A stretch of 64,000 bases of DNA from Micromonospora echinospora. Its GTDB lineage: Bacteria; Actinomycetota; Actinomycetes; Mycobacteriales; Micromonosporaceae. Shown here piece by piece: positions 47,593 through 57,020 of the stretch (positions within the stretch are counted from its first letter, which is position 1; every line of letters starts with the position of its first letter). The stretch covers positions 434,001 through 498,000 of the forward strand of contig NZ_LT607413.1 in NCBI RefSeq assembly GCF_900091495.1, in the 5' to 3' direction. The translations under genes and the position numbers were made by a program. The notes below the pieces were generated by a model that did no database searches, was not told where the DNA came from, and worked only from the letters and a program-made list of their open reading frames with translations.

Positions 47593-49281
47593 TCAGACCT
47601 CGACCACGGTCGGGACGATCATCGGCCGCCGCCGGTACGCGTCGTTGACCCACCGGCCGACCGTCCGCCGGACGATCTGCTGGAGCTGGTGCGGGTCGGT
47701 GATCCCGTCGGTGGCGGCCCGGTTGAGCACCTCGGTGACCAGCGGCACGACCGCGTTGAACGCCGCCGGGTCCTCGGAGAAACCCTTGGCCGAGACGGTC
47801 GGCCCGCCGACCACCTTGCCGGTGACCGAGTCGACCACCACGGTGCAGGCGATGAAGCCCCCGTCCCCGAGGATCCGCCGCTCGGTCAGCAGCGACTCGC
47901 CGACGTCCCCGACGGCCAGCCCGTCGACGTAGACGTAGCGGCTGGTCACGTGCCCGACCAGGCTGGCCCGGCCGTCGACCAGGTCGACCACGTCGCCGTC
48001 CTCGCAGAGCACCACCCGGTCGGGGTCGACGCCGGACTCGATGCCCAGCCGGGCGTGCGCCCGCAGGTGCCGCCACTCGCCGTGCACCGGCATCAGGTTG
48101 CTGGGCCGGACGACGTTGAGCAGGTAGAGCAGCTCACCGGCGGGCGCGTGGCCGGAGACGTGCACCTTGGCGACGTCCTTGTGCACCACGACCGCACCGG
48201 CCCGGGCGAGTCGGTTGATCACCCGGTACACCGAGGTCTCGTTGCCGGGAACCAGGGAACTGGCCAGCACGACGGTGTCGCCAGGGGCGATGGTGATGTG
48301 CCGGTGGTCGCCGCTGGCCATCCGGCCGAGCGCGCTCATCGGCTCGCCCTGCGAGCCGGTGGACATCAGCACGATCCGCTCCGGCGGCAGGGTGGTCGCC
48401 TCGTCCAGGCCGACCACCAGGCCGGGCGGGATGTTGAGCAGGCCGAGGTCCCGGGCGATGCCCATGTTGCGGACCATGGAACGGCCGATCAGGGCGACCT
48501 TGCGGTCGTGCTCGGCGGCCGAGTCGAGCACCTGCTGCACCCGGTGCACGTGCGAGGCGAAGGAGGCCACGATGATCCGGCCCTTCGCCTTGGCGAAGAT
48601 CGAGTCGAGGACCGGGCCGATCTCCCGCTCGGGCGTGACGAAACCGGGGATCTCCGCGTTGGTGGAGTCGGAGAGGAGCAGGTCCACCCCCTCCGCGCCG
48701 AGCCGGGCGAAGCCGGCCAGGTCGGTGATCCGTCCGTCCAGCGGGAGCTGGTCCATCTTGAAGTCACCGGTGTGCAGGACCAGCCCCGCCGGGGTGCGGA
48801 TGGCCACCGCGAGCGCGTCCGGGATGGAGTGGTTCACCGCGAAGAACTCACACTCGAAGGGGCCGAGCCGTTCCCGGCCGCCCTCCCGCACGGTCAGGGT
48901 GTACGGCTCGATCCGCCGCTCGGCGAGCTTCGCCTCGACCAGGCTGAGGGTGAACTGCGACCCGACCAGCGGAATGTCCTGCTTGTGCGCGAGCAGGTAC
49001 GGCACCGCGCCGATGTGGTCCTCGTGCCCGTGGGTGAGCACGATCGCCTGGACGTCGTCGAGCCGGTCCAGGATGGGGGCGAAGTCGGGAAGGATCAGGT
49101 CCACGCCGGGCTGCTCCACGTCCGGGAAGAGCACACCGCAGTCGACGACGAGCAGCTTGCCGTCGTACTCGAAGACGGTCATGTTCCGCCCGATGGCGCC
49201 GAGCCCGCCGAGCGGGATGATCCGCAGGCCACCCTCCGGAAGCGGCGGGGGAAGCTCCGCCTCGATGTGCGCCTCGGTCAC
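47593..49281 (-). CDS. rnj: Ribonuclease J
   Basis: 562 residues. Metallo-beta-lactamase plus beta-CASP fold with HGHEDHIGAVPYLLAHKQDI (H-x-H-x-D-H) and PVHGEWRHLRAHARLG; the dipositioned Asp is in VDCGVLFPD. RNase J has 5'-3' exonuclease and endonuclease action on RNA and matures rRNA. It lies downstream of dapA (55-nt gap) in the thyX-dapA-rnj order known from mycobacteria. The start ATG matches the usual N terminus (EAELPPPLPEGGLRIIPLGG). Confidence 0.95.
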   Translation of the reverse strand: MTEAHIEAELPPPLPEGGLRIIPLGGLGAIGRNMTVFEYDGKLLVVDCGVLFPDVEQPGVDLILPDFAPILDRLDDVQAIVLTHGHEDHIGAVPYLLAHKQDIPLVGSQFTLSLVEAKLAERRIEPYTLTVREGGRERLGPFECEFFAVNHSIPDALAVAIRTPAGLVLHTGDFKMDQLPLDGRITDLAGFARLGAEGVDLLLSDSTNAEIPGFVTPEREIGPVLDSIFAKAKGRIIVASFASHVHRVQQVLDSAAEHDRKVALIGRSMVRNMGIARDLGLLNIPPGLVVGLDEATTLPPERIVLMSTGSQGEPMSALGRMASGDHRHITIAPGDTVVLASSLVPGNETSVYRVINRLARAGAVVVHKDVAKVHVSGHAPAGELLYLLNVVRPSNLMPVHGEWRHLRAHARLGIESGVDPDRVVLCEDGDVVDLVDGRASLVGHVTSRYVYVDGLAVGDVGESLLTERRILGDGGFIACTVVVDSVTGKVVGGPTVSAKGFSEDPAAFNAVVPLVTEVLNRAATDGITDPHQLQQIVRRTVGRWVNDAYRRRPMIVPTVVEV

Positions 49282-49336
49282 GCAGCCACCTCATTCTGCG
49301 GGGCCGGTACCCGGCGCCCGCCGTGTCGTGTTGTCA

Positions 49337-50260
49337 TCAGGGTAGGTCCAGGCCCGCCGCCGTGCAGTCGGCGCGGAGCTGGGCGATCTCGTCGGCGGTC
49401 GCGTCCACCAGCGGCGACCGGACCGGGCCGGCCGGCAGCCCCGACGCCTTCAGGCCCGCCTTCACCAGGATCGTGCCCTGGGTGCGGAAGATCCCGGTGA
49501 ACAGCGGCAGCAGCCGCCGGTGCAGCGCCAGCGCGGCGGCGGCGTCGCCCGCGTCGTACCGCTCGATCATCTGCTTGGTCAGCGCGCCCGTGAAGTGGGT
49601 GGAGGTGCCGACCAGGCCGACCCCGCCGATGGCCAGCGTCGGCAGGGTCATCGCGTCGTCACCGCTGTAGATCGCCAGGTCGGACCGGCTGGTCACCCAG
49701 CTCGTGGCGGTCAGGTCGCCCTTGGCGTCCTTGACGGCCACGATCCGGCCGTGCTCGGCGAGCCGCACCAGGGTGTCGGTGGCGATGGCCACCCCGGCCC
49801 GGTGCGGGATGTCGTAGAGCATCACCGGCAGGCCGGTGGCGTCCGCGACCGCGGTGAAGTGGCGCAGCAGTCCGCCCTGCGGCGGCTTGCTGTAGTAGGG
49901 GGTCACCACGAGCAGCCCGTTCGCCCCGGCCTTCTCCGCCGCGCCGGCCAGCTCGATGGTGTGCCGGGTGTCGTTCGTGCCGACTCCGGCGACCACCTGG
50001 GCCCGGTCCCCGACCGCCTCGACCACGGCCCGGATCAGGTGCTCCTTCTCCGCGTCCGTGGTGGTCGGCGACTCGCCGGTGGTGCCGTTGACCACCAGCG
50101 CGTCGTTGCCCTCGGCGTCGACCAGGTGGGTCGCCAGCCGAGCGGCGCCGTCGAGGTCGAGGGAGCCGTCAGCGGTGAACGGGGTCACCATGGCGGTGAG
50201 CAGTCGCCCGAAGGGGCGCGACGCCGCCCGCTCGGAGGCGGCAGGGTGGTCGTGGGTCAT
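49337..50260 (-). CDS. dapA: 4-hydroxy-tetrahydrodipicolinate synthase
   Basis: 307 residues, TIM barrel. Conserved points: MVTPFTADGSLD, NGTTGESPTTTDAEK (active-site Thr pair), TPYYSKPPQGGLLRHF, YDIPHRAGVAI and the Schiff-base Lys in VAVKDAKGD. It condenses aspartate semialdehyde and pyruvate in the lysine/diaminopimelate pathway. dapB, the next enzyme, is 13 kb to the right on the same strand. thyX is immediately upstream. Confidence 0.95.
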   Translation of the reverse strand: MTHDHPAASERAASRPFGRLLTAMVTPFTADGSLDLDGAARLATHLVDAEGNDALVVNGTTGESPTTTDAEKEHLIRAVVEAVGDRAQVVAGVGTNDTRHTIELAGAAEKAGANGLLVVTPYYSKPPQGGLLRHFTAVADATGLPVMLYDIPHRAGVAIATDTLVRLAEHGRIVAVKDAKGDLTATSWVTSRSDLAIYSGDDAMTLPTLAIGGVGLVGTSTHFTGALTKQMIERYDAGDAAAALALHRRLLPLFTGIFRTQGTILVKAGLKASGLPAGPVRSPLVDATADEIAQLRADCTAAGLDLP

Positions 50261-50306
50261 GCTGACAACCTAGCAACCGACCCGGACGCCCCCGGCGGGG
50301 AAGGGC

Positions 50307-51050
50307 TCAGGAACGCTCGGCGTACGGGCTCGCCGCGACCTCGGTGCCGTCGGGCAGGGTCGAGACGACGAAGTCGCCGAAGACGTTCGGCGCGACCCGC
50401 TGGAGCTGCCGCAGGCACTCCACGGCCAGCTCACGGATCTCCACGTCGGCGTGCTCGGTGGCCCGCATCGCGACGAAGTGCCGCCACGCCCGGTAGTTGC
50501 CGGTCACCACGATCCGGGTCTCGGTGGCGTTCGGCAGCACCGCGCGGGCCGCCTGCCGCGCCTGCTTACGGCGCAGCGTGGGGTTGGGCTCGTCGGCGAA
50601 ACGCCGTTCCAGGCCCTCCAGCAGCTCGGTGTACGCCCGCACGCTCGCCTCGGCCGCCTCCACGAAGCGCTTGTGCAGCTCCGGGTCCTCGGCGATCACC
50701 CGGGGCTCGACCATCGCCGCGTCCCGCTCCGGCACGTACCGCTGGGAGAGCTGGGAGTAGGAGAGGTGGCGGTGCCGGATCAGCTCGTGGGTGAAGGAGC
50801 GGGAGACGCCGCTGAAGTAGAAGCTGACCGAGCCGTGCTCCAGCACCGACAGGTGGCCGACCTCGAGAATGTGCGCCAGGTAGCCGGCGTTGGTGGCGGT
50901 GGCCGGGTTCGGCTTCTTCCAGCTCTGGTAGCAGGCCCGGCCGGCGAACTCGGCGAGCGCCTGGCCGCCGTCGGCGTCGGTCGACCACGGCACGTCGTCG
51001 GGAGCCTCGAAGTGGGTCCACGCGACGAGCTTGACCTGGGGTTGCACCAT
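50307..51050 (-). CDS. thyX: Flavin-dependent thymidylate synthase
   Basis: 247 residues with the ThyX signature [17 protein letters not shown] and NWRAWRHF-like [20 protein letters not shown]. It makes dTMP with FAD and methylenetetrahydrofolate. The ATG at 51050 is chosen because AGGA lies 9 nt upstream; an ATG at 51059 would leave no room for that site. It leads the thyX-dapA-rnj row (46 nt to dapA). The long upstream in-frame extension is low-complexity. Confidence 0.95.
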   Translation of the reverse strand: MVQPQVKLVAWTHFEAPDDVPWSTDADGGQALAEFAGRACYQSWKKPNPATATNAGYLAHILEVGHLSVLEHGSVSFYFSGVSRSFTHELIRHRHLSYSQLSQRYVPERDAAMVEPRVIAEDPELHKRFVEAAEASVRAYTELLEGLERRFADEPNPTLRRKQARQAARAVLPNATETRIVVTGNYRAWRHFVAMRATEHADVEIRELAVECLRQLQRVAPNVFGDFVVSTLPDGTEVAASPYAERS

Positions 51051-51261
51051 CTCCGGCATTCCTCGGACTGTAGCGGCCCCGCTCGGCTCCACCGACGCCG
51101 GCCCACCGGCCGTCACCTGCGGATTCACCGCCGGTGCCGCCCGCCGCGCCGCACACGTGTTCCACGTCTCGCCGGGTCACCTGCGCCGGCAGAGGTGGCT
51201 GCCGCAGCGCTGTCGAGCTGCCCGCACGGACGGGGCACGGGGTGCCCACGTTCGCGGTCGC

Positions 51262-51843
51262 TCAGACGTAGAGCGAGGTGAACGGGGCCCAGGGCAGGTT
51301 CCGGGCCACCGAGAAGAACAGCCAGGCCACCAGGAAGCCACCGATCATCTTCGGGCTGATCCGCAACTGCGGCAGCTTCCAGCCGAACGCCTGCTGGGTC
51401 CCCCAGGCGACGAAGAGGTACGCCAGGAAGGGCAGCGCGAAGACGAAGAGGAAGTGGTGCCGGGCGGCGGCCGGCAGGTCGGCGTGGAGCACGTACCAGA
51501 GGGCGCGGGTGCCGCCGCAACCCGGGCAGTCCAGCCCGGTGGTGAGCTTCAGCAGGCAGGTGGGCAGCGCGTCGGGCGCGGACCGGGTCGGGTCGCTGAT
51601 CATGGCGTACGCCACGCCGAGGCCGACACAGCCGAGGGCGGCCAACGGCACCGCCCAGCGGGGCGCCCGCTCGTAGAGGCGGACCACGAACCGGGTGAAC
51701 CGGTCCGGCTCGGCGACCTGGACCACGCCCGCCGGCCAGTCCGGGTGCGGGTGTGGATGCGGGTGCCCGTGGGGTCCGGGTGGTGGGGCGGCCGGTGGGA
51801 TCGGCGGGGCCGGCTGGGCGGCCGGTCCGTCAACGCTGGTCAC
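51262..51843 (-). CDS. DUF2752 membrane protein
   Basis: 193 residues starting at GTG. A Pro/His-rich N terminus (a PHPHPHPHP-like run at about 25-35) precedes three membrane helices; between the first two lies LPTCLLKLTTGLDCPGCGGTRA, the DUF2752 signature. The Cys cluster suggests metal or redox chemistry at the membrane face. Function unknown. Only 4 nt after the YcaQ-like gene on the same strand, so probably co-transcribed. Confidence 0.85.
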   Translation of the reverse strand: MTSVDGPAAQPAPPIPPAAPPPGPHGHPHPHPHPDWPAGVVQVAEPDRFTRFVVRLYERAPRWAVPLAALGCVGLGVAYAMISDPTRSAPDALPTCLLKLTTGLDCPGCGGTRALWYVLHADLPAAARHHFLFVFALPFLAYLFVAWGTQQAFGWKLPQLRISPKMIGGFLVAWLFFSVARNLPWAPFTSLYV

Positions 51844-51847
51844 GTGC

Positions 51848-53077
51848 TCACGGTACACCGGCCGTGCCGGCCAGCGCGGCGGCGAGTGGCCCGGCCAGGT
51901 CACCGGCGGCCGGCGGGGCGACCGCGTCGAGCCCGAGCCAGCCGGCCAGGCGGTACAGCTCGGCGGCGAGGGCGAGCGCGGTCTCACCGGGATCGACGCC
52001 GGGCTCTGCCCACGCCGCCGGCACCAGCAGTACCCTCGCCTTCCGGTCGGCCTTCAGGTCGACCCGGGCGGTGAACCGATCGCCCTGCAGGAACGGCAGC
52101 ACGTAGTAGCCGTACACCCGCTTCGGTGCGGGCACGTAGATCTCGATGCGGTAGGTGAAGCCGAACAGCCGTTCGGCGCGGGCCCGCTCCCAGACCACCG
52201 GGTCGAAGGGGCTGACCAGGGTGTTCGCCCGGATCCACCGGGGCAGGCGGGCCTGGGAGTGGAGGTACGCCGGCTGCCGCCAACCCTGGACGGTGACCGG
52301 GGTCAACTCCCCCGCCTCGACCAGCTCGGCGACCGCCCGCCGGGTGTCGGCCGCCGGGAGGCGGAAGTAGTCGCGAAGCTCCGGCTCGGCGGCCACGCCC
52401 AGGCAACGGGCCGCGACCGCGACCAGGGTGCGGAAGGCGTCCGCGTCGGCCGGGGTCGGCGCGGCGAGCACCTCGGCCGGGAGCACCCGCTCCGGCAGGT
52501 CGTACCGGCGGGCGAAGCCGGTCGTCCGGTCGGCGGCGGTGACCTCGCCGGCCCAGAAGAGGTACTCCAGGGCCTGCTTCACCACCGACCAGTTCCACCC
52601 CCAGTTACCGGTCTCCCGGGGTGCGTCGTGCTCGATCTCGGCAGCGGTGAGCGGCCCCCGGGCGGCGACCTCGTCGCGGACCCAGGCGACCAGTTCGGGC
52701 TGTTCGCGGACGATCCGCCGCATGCCGCCCCAGGCCTTCTCCCGGGCCAGCGCCATCCGCCAGCGCAACGCCGGGTGCAGGGTCACCGGCACCAGCGACG
52801 CCTCGTGGCCCCAGTACTCGAAGAGATCCCGGGGCGGACGGTAGGCGGCCTGGTCGAGCAGCTCGGTCGGGTAGGGCCCGAGCCGGCTGTAGAGGGGCAG
52901 GTAGTGCGCCCGTTGCAGCACGTTGACCGAGTCCATCTGGATCAGCCCGACCCGGTCGAGCACCCGGCGCAGGTGCCGGCGGGTGGGCACGCCGGCGGGC
53001 GCCGGGTCGGCGAAGCCCTGGGCGGCCAGAGCCACCCGCCGGGCCTGGGCGAGCGAGAGCGATTCCGGTGCGGCCAT
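51848..53077 (-). CDS. YcaQ-like winged-helix protein (interstrand crosslink DNA glycosylase family)
   Basis: 409 residues. N-terminal [17 protein letters not shown], then [20 protein letters not shown] with the Gln-x-Asp pair of the HTH_42/YcaQ glycosylase family, [20 protein letters not shown] and C-terminal [20 protein letters not shown]. YcaQ and AlkX-type enzymes unhook DNA crosslinks; family members in antibiotic producers can protect the host. The start at 53077 (MAAPESL) is the family N terminus. Shared unit with the DUF2752 gene. Confidence 0.82.
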   Translation of the reverse strand: MAAPESLSLAQARRVALAAQGFADPAPAGVPTRRHLRRVLDRVGLIQMDSVNVLQRAHYLPLYSRLGPYPTELLDQAAYRPPRDLFEYWGHEASLVPVTLHPALRWRMALAREKAWGGMRRIVREQPELVAWVRDEVAARGPLTAAEIEHDAPRETGNWGWNWSVVKQALEYLFWAGEVTAADRTTGFARRYDLPERVLPAEVLAAPTPADADAFRTLVAVAARCLGVAAEPELRDYFRLPAADTRRAVAELVEAGELTPVTVQGWRQPAYLHSQARLPRWIRANTLVSPFDPVVWERARAERLFGFTYRIEIYVPAPKRVYGYYVLPFLQGDRFTARVDLKADRKARVLLVPAAWAEPGVDPGETALALAAELYRLAGWLGLDAVAPPAAGDLAGPLAAALAGTAGVP

Positions 53078-53210
53078 CGCCGGGCACCCTAGCCGAGCGG
53101 TACGACACGACTCCGGCGGCACGGCCGACCTCGGCGGCACGGCCAACCCCGGCGGTCCGACACGGGGCAAAGCGCTGGACCCGGGGCCCTCGGCGGCATA
53201 GAACGGTCAG

Positions 53211-53765
53211 ATGCTCACCATCCGCCGGGAGGAACCCGACGACGCCGAAGTGGTCGCCCGGGTACACGTACGGGGCTGGCAGGCCGGCTATGCCGGGATC
53301 ATGCCGGCGGAGGTGCTCGACCGGCTCAACGTCGCCGCCTGGGCACAGCGGCGGCGGGACATGGCCACCGCCGACCCGGAGAACCCGTTCACCACGCTCC
53401 TCGCCGAGTCCGGCGGGCGGGTGACCGGGTTCGCCACCTTCGGTCCGTACCGGATCAACCAGAGCCGCGCGGAGCTGGACCCGACCTGCGGCGAGGTGGT
53501 CGGGCTCTACGTCGACCCGACCTGCTGGGGTGACGGGACGGCGGTCGCGCTGCTGGCGGCGGCGCGGGCCGGGCTCGCCGAGCGGGGGTGGACGGCGTAC
53601 CGGGTCTGGGTGCTCGCCGGCAACGCGCGGGCCCGCCGATTCTACGCGCGGGCCGGGCTGTCACCGGACGGCGAGGAGTCGACCTATCCGGTACCGCTGT
53701 CCGGTGGACGCCCCCCGCTCGCCCTCGCGGAGCTGCGGTACGCCGGCCGTGTCGACGGCGACTGA
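53211..53765 (+). CDS. GNAT-family N-acetyltransferase
   Basis: 184 residues with the RimI-like GNAT plan: TIRREEPDDAEVVARVHVRG at the N terminus, GLYVDPTCWGDGTAVALLAA (acetyl-CoA site, variant of the usual R/Q-x2-G-x-G/A) and WVLAGNARARRFYARAGLSP. Substrate unknown. The last 105 bp overlap the 3' end of the convergent glycosyltransferase gene. Confidence 0.85.
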   Translation: MLTIRREEPDDAEVVARVHVRGWQAGYAGIMPAEVLDRLNVAAWAQRRRDMATADPENPFTTLLAESGGRVTGFATFGPYRINQSRAELDPTCGEVVGLYVDPTCWGDGTAVALLAAARAGLAERGWTAYRVWVLAGNARARRFYARAGLSPDGEESTYPVPLSGGRPPLALAELRYAGRVDGD

Positions 53766-54959
53766 GCCGGCCGGCGGGCCGGCCGCCGGGCCCGGCGCGG
53801 ACCGGCGGATCGGCAGGGCCACCAGGAGCGCGAGGCTGATCCAGACGTAGAAGTTGCTGAACACGAAGCCGTCCACGCCACCGAAGCCGCGTTCCCAGTG
53901 CCAGACCAGCCGGCTGATCAGCACGAGGTACGCGACGGCGGCGAAGGCGAGCAGGCCACGCCGACGGCGACCACCGGCCGGCGCGGCCATCGCGTTGTCG
54001 ACCAGCAGGATCAGCGCCGGGATCAGCCAGACCAGGTGGTGCACCCAGGTCACCGGGCTGACCAGGCACATCACCACACCGGTCAGGGCGAACCCGGTGG
54101 CCTCGTCGCCGACGGACACCGCCGCCCGGCAGCGGCGGGCCCAGACCAGCACGGTGACCACGACCAGCAGCAACCAGAGCGGGGTGCTCGGGTGCCCCGG
54201 GTCGAGCCGGGCCACCACGCCCTGCAACGACTGGTTCGAGATGAACGCCAGCTCGCCGACCCGGTCGGTGTTCCACAGCGCCTGGGTCCAGTACTCGCGG
54301 GAGGCGTCCGGGAAGAGCGCGGCGGCCAGCAGGGTCGCCCCGCCGGCCACGGCCGTGGCGGTCGCCGCCGCCCGCCAGCGCCCGGTGACCAGCAGGTAGA
54401 CCAGGTAGATGCCGGGGGTCAGCTTGATCGCGGTGGCCAGGCCGATGCCCACCCCGAGCCAACGGCTGCCGCGCGGGGCGAGCCAGAGCAGGTCCACCGC
54501 GACCAGGAAGAGCAGCAGCATGTTGACCTGGCCGAAGTTGACCGTCTCGCGCATCGGCTCGTAGGCGGCGGCCAGGCAGAGCGCCACGGCCAGGGTGAAC
54601 CAGCGGGTCCAGCCGGCCCGGACCGCGACCGGGTCGAGCAGCCACCAGATCACCACCGTGCTGGCCAGCACGCTCAGCGCCACGCTCACCAGGATCGCCG
54701 CGTTCCAGGTGAGGTACGCCATCGGCAGCATGACCAGCGCGGCGAACGGAGGGTACGTGAAACCGTACTTGCTGCGCGGCTTGAGGTAGTCGTAGACCTC
54801 CCCGCCGTCGTGCACCCAGTACGACAGCGCGCCGTGGTAGACCTCCAGGTCGAAGAAGCCGTGTCGTTCGGCTGCCACGGAGAGGAACCACGCCACCGCC
54901 ACGGCGAGCACGACGACGAAGCCGACCTGCCCGACCGTCCGTCTGGCACCCTGGGGCAC
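53661..54959 (-). CDS. GT87-family (DUF2029) membrane glycosyltransferase
   Basis: 432 residues with about ten membrane helices. FFDLEVYHGALSYWVHDGG is the acidic first loop of GT-C polyprenyl-phosphate-mannose enzymes; YGFTYPPFAALVMLPMAYLT, NFGQVNMLLLFLVAVDLLW and ATAIKLTPGIYLVYLL follow the DUF2029 pattern. Actinobacterial members add alpha-mannose or similar sugars to lipids on the outer membrane face. Start is GTG 54959, 35 bp from the divergent GNAT gene. The hydrophilic tail of about 35 residues is encoded opposite the GNAT 3' end. Confidence 0.85.
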   Translation of the reverse strand: MPQGARRTVGQVGFVVVLAVAVAWFLSVAAERHGFFDLEVYHGALSYWVHDGGEVYDYLKPRSKYGFTYPPFAALVMLPMAYLTWNAAILVSVALSVLASTVVIWWLLDPVAVRAGWTRWFTLAVALCLAAAYEPMRETVNFGQVNMLLLFLVAVDLLWLAPRGSRWLGVGIGLATAIKLTPGIYLVYLLVTGRWRAAATATAVAGGATLLAAALFPDASREYWTQALWNTDRVGELAFISNQSLQGVVARLDPGHPSTPLWLLLVVVTVLVWARRCRAAVSVGDEATGFALTGVVMCLVSPVTWVHHLVWLIPALILLVDNAMAAPAGGRRRRGLLAFAAVAYLVLISRLVWHWERGFGGVDGFVFSNFYVWISLALLVALPIRRSAPGPAAGPPAGSVAVDTAGVPQLREGERGASTGQRYRIGRLLAVR

Positions 54960-54994
54960 CGTCGCCTCCCTCGCCCTGCGTAGGCTTGCGTCCC

Positions 54995-55576
54995 ATGGCT
55001 CTGGGGTACGTCCGCCCGGCGCGTCCCGAGGACGCCGCCGAGATCGCCCGCATCCAGCTCGCGACCTGGCGGGTCGCCTACCGGAGGATCCTGCCACGGC
55101 ACGTGTTGGACAACCTGGACGAGGCGTACCTCGCCCGACGCTGGACCGCCGCGGTGCAGGAGCCGCCATCGGCCGCCCACCGGGTGCTGGTCGCCGTCGA
55201 GCAGGCCGAAACATCGTATCTGGTGGGCTTCGGCGCGTCCGGTCCGGCCGATGCGGAGGCCCTCGCCCCGGAGGAGCCCGCCGAGTCGCTCGGTCCGGAC
55301 GTCGCGGCCGTGACCGACCTGCTGGTCGAGCCGCGCTGGGGACGGCGCGGGCACGGCAGCCGACTGCTGGCGGCGACGGTCGACCTCTGGCGCACCGACG
55401 GCTTCACCCGGGCGGTCGCCTGGGCGTTCGACGGCGACGAGGCGACCCGGAAGTTCCTCACCGGCACCGGCTGGGAGCCCGACGGCGCGGCCCGCGCCCT
55501 GGACGTCGACGACCTGCTCGTTCCCCAGTTGCGCCTGCACGTCGCGGTGCCGACGGAGCCGGTTCCGCAGGATTGA
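54995..55576 (+). CDS. GNAT-family N-acetyltransferase
   Basis: 193 residues. YVRPARPEDAAEIARIQLAT and WRVAYRRILPRHVLDNLDEA start the GNAT fold; LLVEPRWGRRGHGSRLLAAT is the acetyl-CoA-binding motif A (R-x2-G-x-G/S) and KFLTGTGWEPDGAARALDVD the final part. Substrate unknown. Unlike the neighbour at 53211 its motif A is canonical. A start 9 bases upstream is also possible. Confidence 0.85.
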   Translation: MALGYVRPARPEDAAEIARIQLATWRVAYRRILPRHVLDNLDEAYLARRWTAAVQEPPSAAHRVLVAVEQAETSYLVGFGASGPADAEALAPEEPAESLGPDVAAVTDLLVEPRWGRRGHGSRLLAATVDLWRTDGFTRAVAWAFDGDEATRKFLTGTGWEPDGAARALDVDDLLVPQLRLHVAVPTEPVPQD

Positions 55577-55693
55577 CGGCTCACCGCGCCGGGTACGCCG
55601 GCTCACGATGTGCCCGGCCCGCGTGCGACTCCCGGACGTCCCCGCCTCGTTGACCGCACGTACGGCGCGACCACGGCTGGAACGGAGACGACC

Positions 55694-56071
55694 ATGTTCA
55701 GGGACACCCCGGCGTTCAGCGGCTTCTCGGTGGACGACACCGACCGCGCCCGCGAGTTCTACGAGCACACCCTCGGCCTACGGGTGTCGCAGGCCGGAGG
55801 CGCGGGCGGACTGCTGACGCTGCACCTCGCCGGTGACCGGGACGTCATCGTCTACCCGAAGGCGGACCACACCCCGGCGGCCTTCACGGTGCTCAACTTC
55901 CCGGTCGACGACGTGGACCGGGCGGTCGAGGAGCTGACCACCAAGGGTGTGGAATTCGCCCGCTACCCGGGGTTCCCTCAGGACGACAAGGGGATCATGC
56001 GGGGCAACGGGCCGACCATCGCCTGGTTCACCGACCCGGCCGGCAACATCATGTCCGTCATCGAGCAGTAG
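55694..56071 (+). CDS. VOC-family (glyoxalase-like) protein
   Basis: 125 residues of paired beta-alpha-beta-beta-beta units: [40 protein letters not shown] and [16 protein letters not shown]. The C-terminal Glu is a usual metal ligand. VOC proteins include glyoxalases, dioxygenases and antibiotic-binding proteins; no subtype can be named. GGAG lies upstream of the ATG. Confidence 0.85.
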   Translation: MFRDTPAFSGFSVDDTDRAREFYEHTLGLRVSQAGGAGGLLTLHLAGDRDVIVYPKADHTPAAFTVLNFPVDDVDRAVEELTTKGVEFARYPGFPQDDKGIMRGNGPTIAWFTDPAGNIMSVIEQ

Positions 56072-56084
56072 CTCGTCCGGTGGC

Positions 56085-56111
56085 GGCTCCCGGCCGTCCG
56101 GGCCGGGAGCC
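56085..56111. terminator. Hairpin terminator between convergent VOC and sugar-permease genes
   Basis: 11-bp perfect arms 56085-56095 and 56101-56111, loop GTCCG, 14 nt after the VOC stop and 9 nt from the permease stop on the other strand. Confidence 0.8.
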
Positions 56112-56119
56112 ACCCATGG

Positions 56120-57019
56120 TCAGCCCTTGTCCGCGCCGTCGTTGGCGTCCCGGACGAAGTAGCGCTGGAAGATCACGAAGACGATCGCCACCGGGATCGT
56201 GGCCAGCAGCGCCGCGCCCAGCTTGAGCGGGTACTGGGTGCCCGCGCCGAGCGAGCCGCTGACCAGGTCGGCCAGTCCCCGGGGCAGGGTGAACAGGTCC
56301 GGGTCCTGCACGGCCACCAGGCTGTGCGGGAACTCGTTCCAGGAGCCCTGGAAGGAGAGGATGGTCAGCGTGATCAGGGCCGGTTTCGCCATCGGCAGCA
56401 CCACGGACCAGAAGGTCCGGAACGGGCCGGCCCCGTCGATGCGGGCCGCCTCCTCCACGCTGACCGGGATCGACTCGAAGAACTGCTTCATGATGAAGAC
56501 CCCGGCCGCGTCGGCGAGCAGCGGCACCACCAGCGCGGCGTAGCTGTCGTACATGCCGAGCTGGTTGAGCACCAGGAACTTCGGGATCAGCAGCACCACG
56601 CCGGGCACCGCCATCACCGCGACGACCGCCGCGAACAGCCCGGCCCGCCCCCGGAACCGCAACCGGGCCAGGGCGTATCCGGCGAGCGAGTCGAAGAACA
56701 CCCGACCAGCGGTGACCAGCACGGTGACCAGCACCGAGTTGCCCATCCAGAGCGGGAAGGCGGTCCCCTCGAAGATCCGCGCGAACCCGTCCAGGGCGAC
56801 CGGGTCGGGCACCGGGGAGAGCGGGTTGGCCGCCGCGTCCGGCTCGGTCTTGAACGAGTTGGCGATCTGGATCACGAACGGGTAGAGGAACACCAGTCCG
56901 AAGAAGACCAGGGTGGCGTACCCGAGGAAGGTCGTCGCCAGGGCCCGCGCGCCGTCGGGGCGGCGGTTCCGGCCGGCGGAGGCCGGCGGAGCGCCCGCTG
57001 CTGGAGTCACCACGGCCAT
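56120..57019 (-). CDS. Sugar ABC transporter permease, MalG type
   Basis: 299 residues, six membrane helices after a Pro/Ala/Arg-rich N terminus. The EAA loop reads SVEEAARIDGAGPFRTFWSV and VLPMAKPALITLTILSFQGS follows. It forms the inner-membrane channel with the MalF-type partner (2 nt upstream). No ATPase gene is nearby; the shared MsiK-type ATPase used by many actinobacterial sugar systems is the likely motor, which is inference. Confidence 0.9.
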   Translation of the reverse strand: MAVVTPAAGAPPASAGRNRRPDGARALATTFLGYATLVFFGLVFLYPFVIQIANSFKTEPDAAANPLSPVPDPVALDGFARIFEGTAFPLWMGNSVLVTVLVTAGRVFFDSLAGYALARLRFRGRAGLFAAVVAVMAVPGVVLLIPKFLVLNQLGMYDSYAALVVPLLADAAGVFIMKQFFESIPVSVEEAARIDGAGPFRTFWSVVLPMAKPALITLTILSFQGSWNEFPHSLVAVQDPDLFTLPRGLADLVSGSLGAGTQYPLKLGAALLATIPVAIVFVIFQRYFVRDANDGADKG

Positions 57020-57020
57020 G

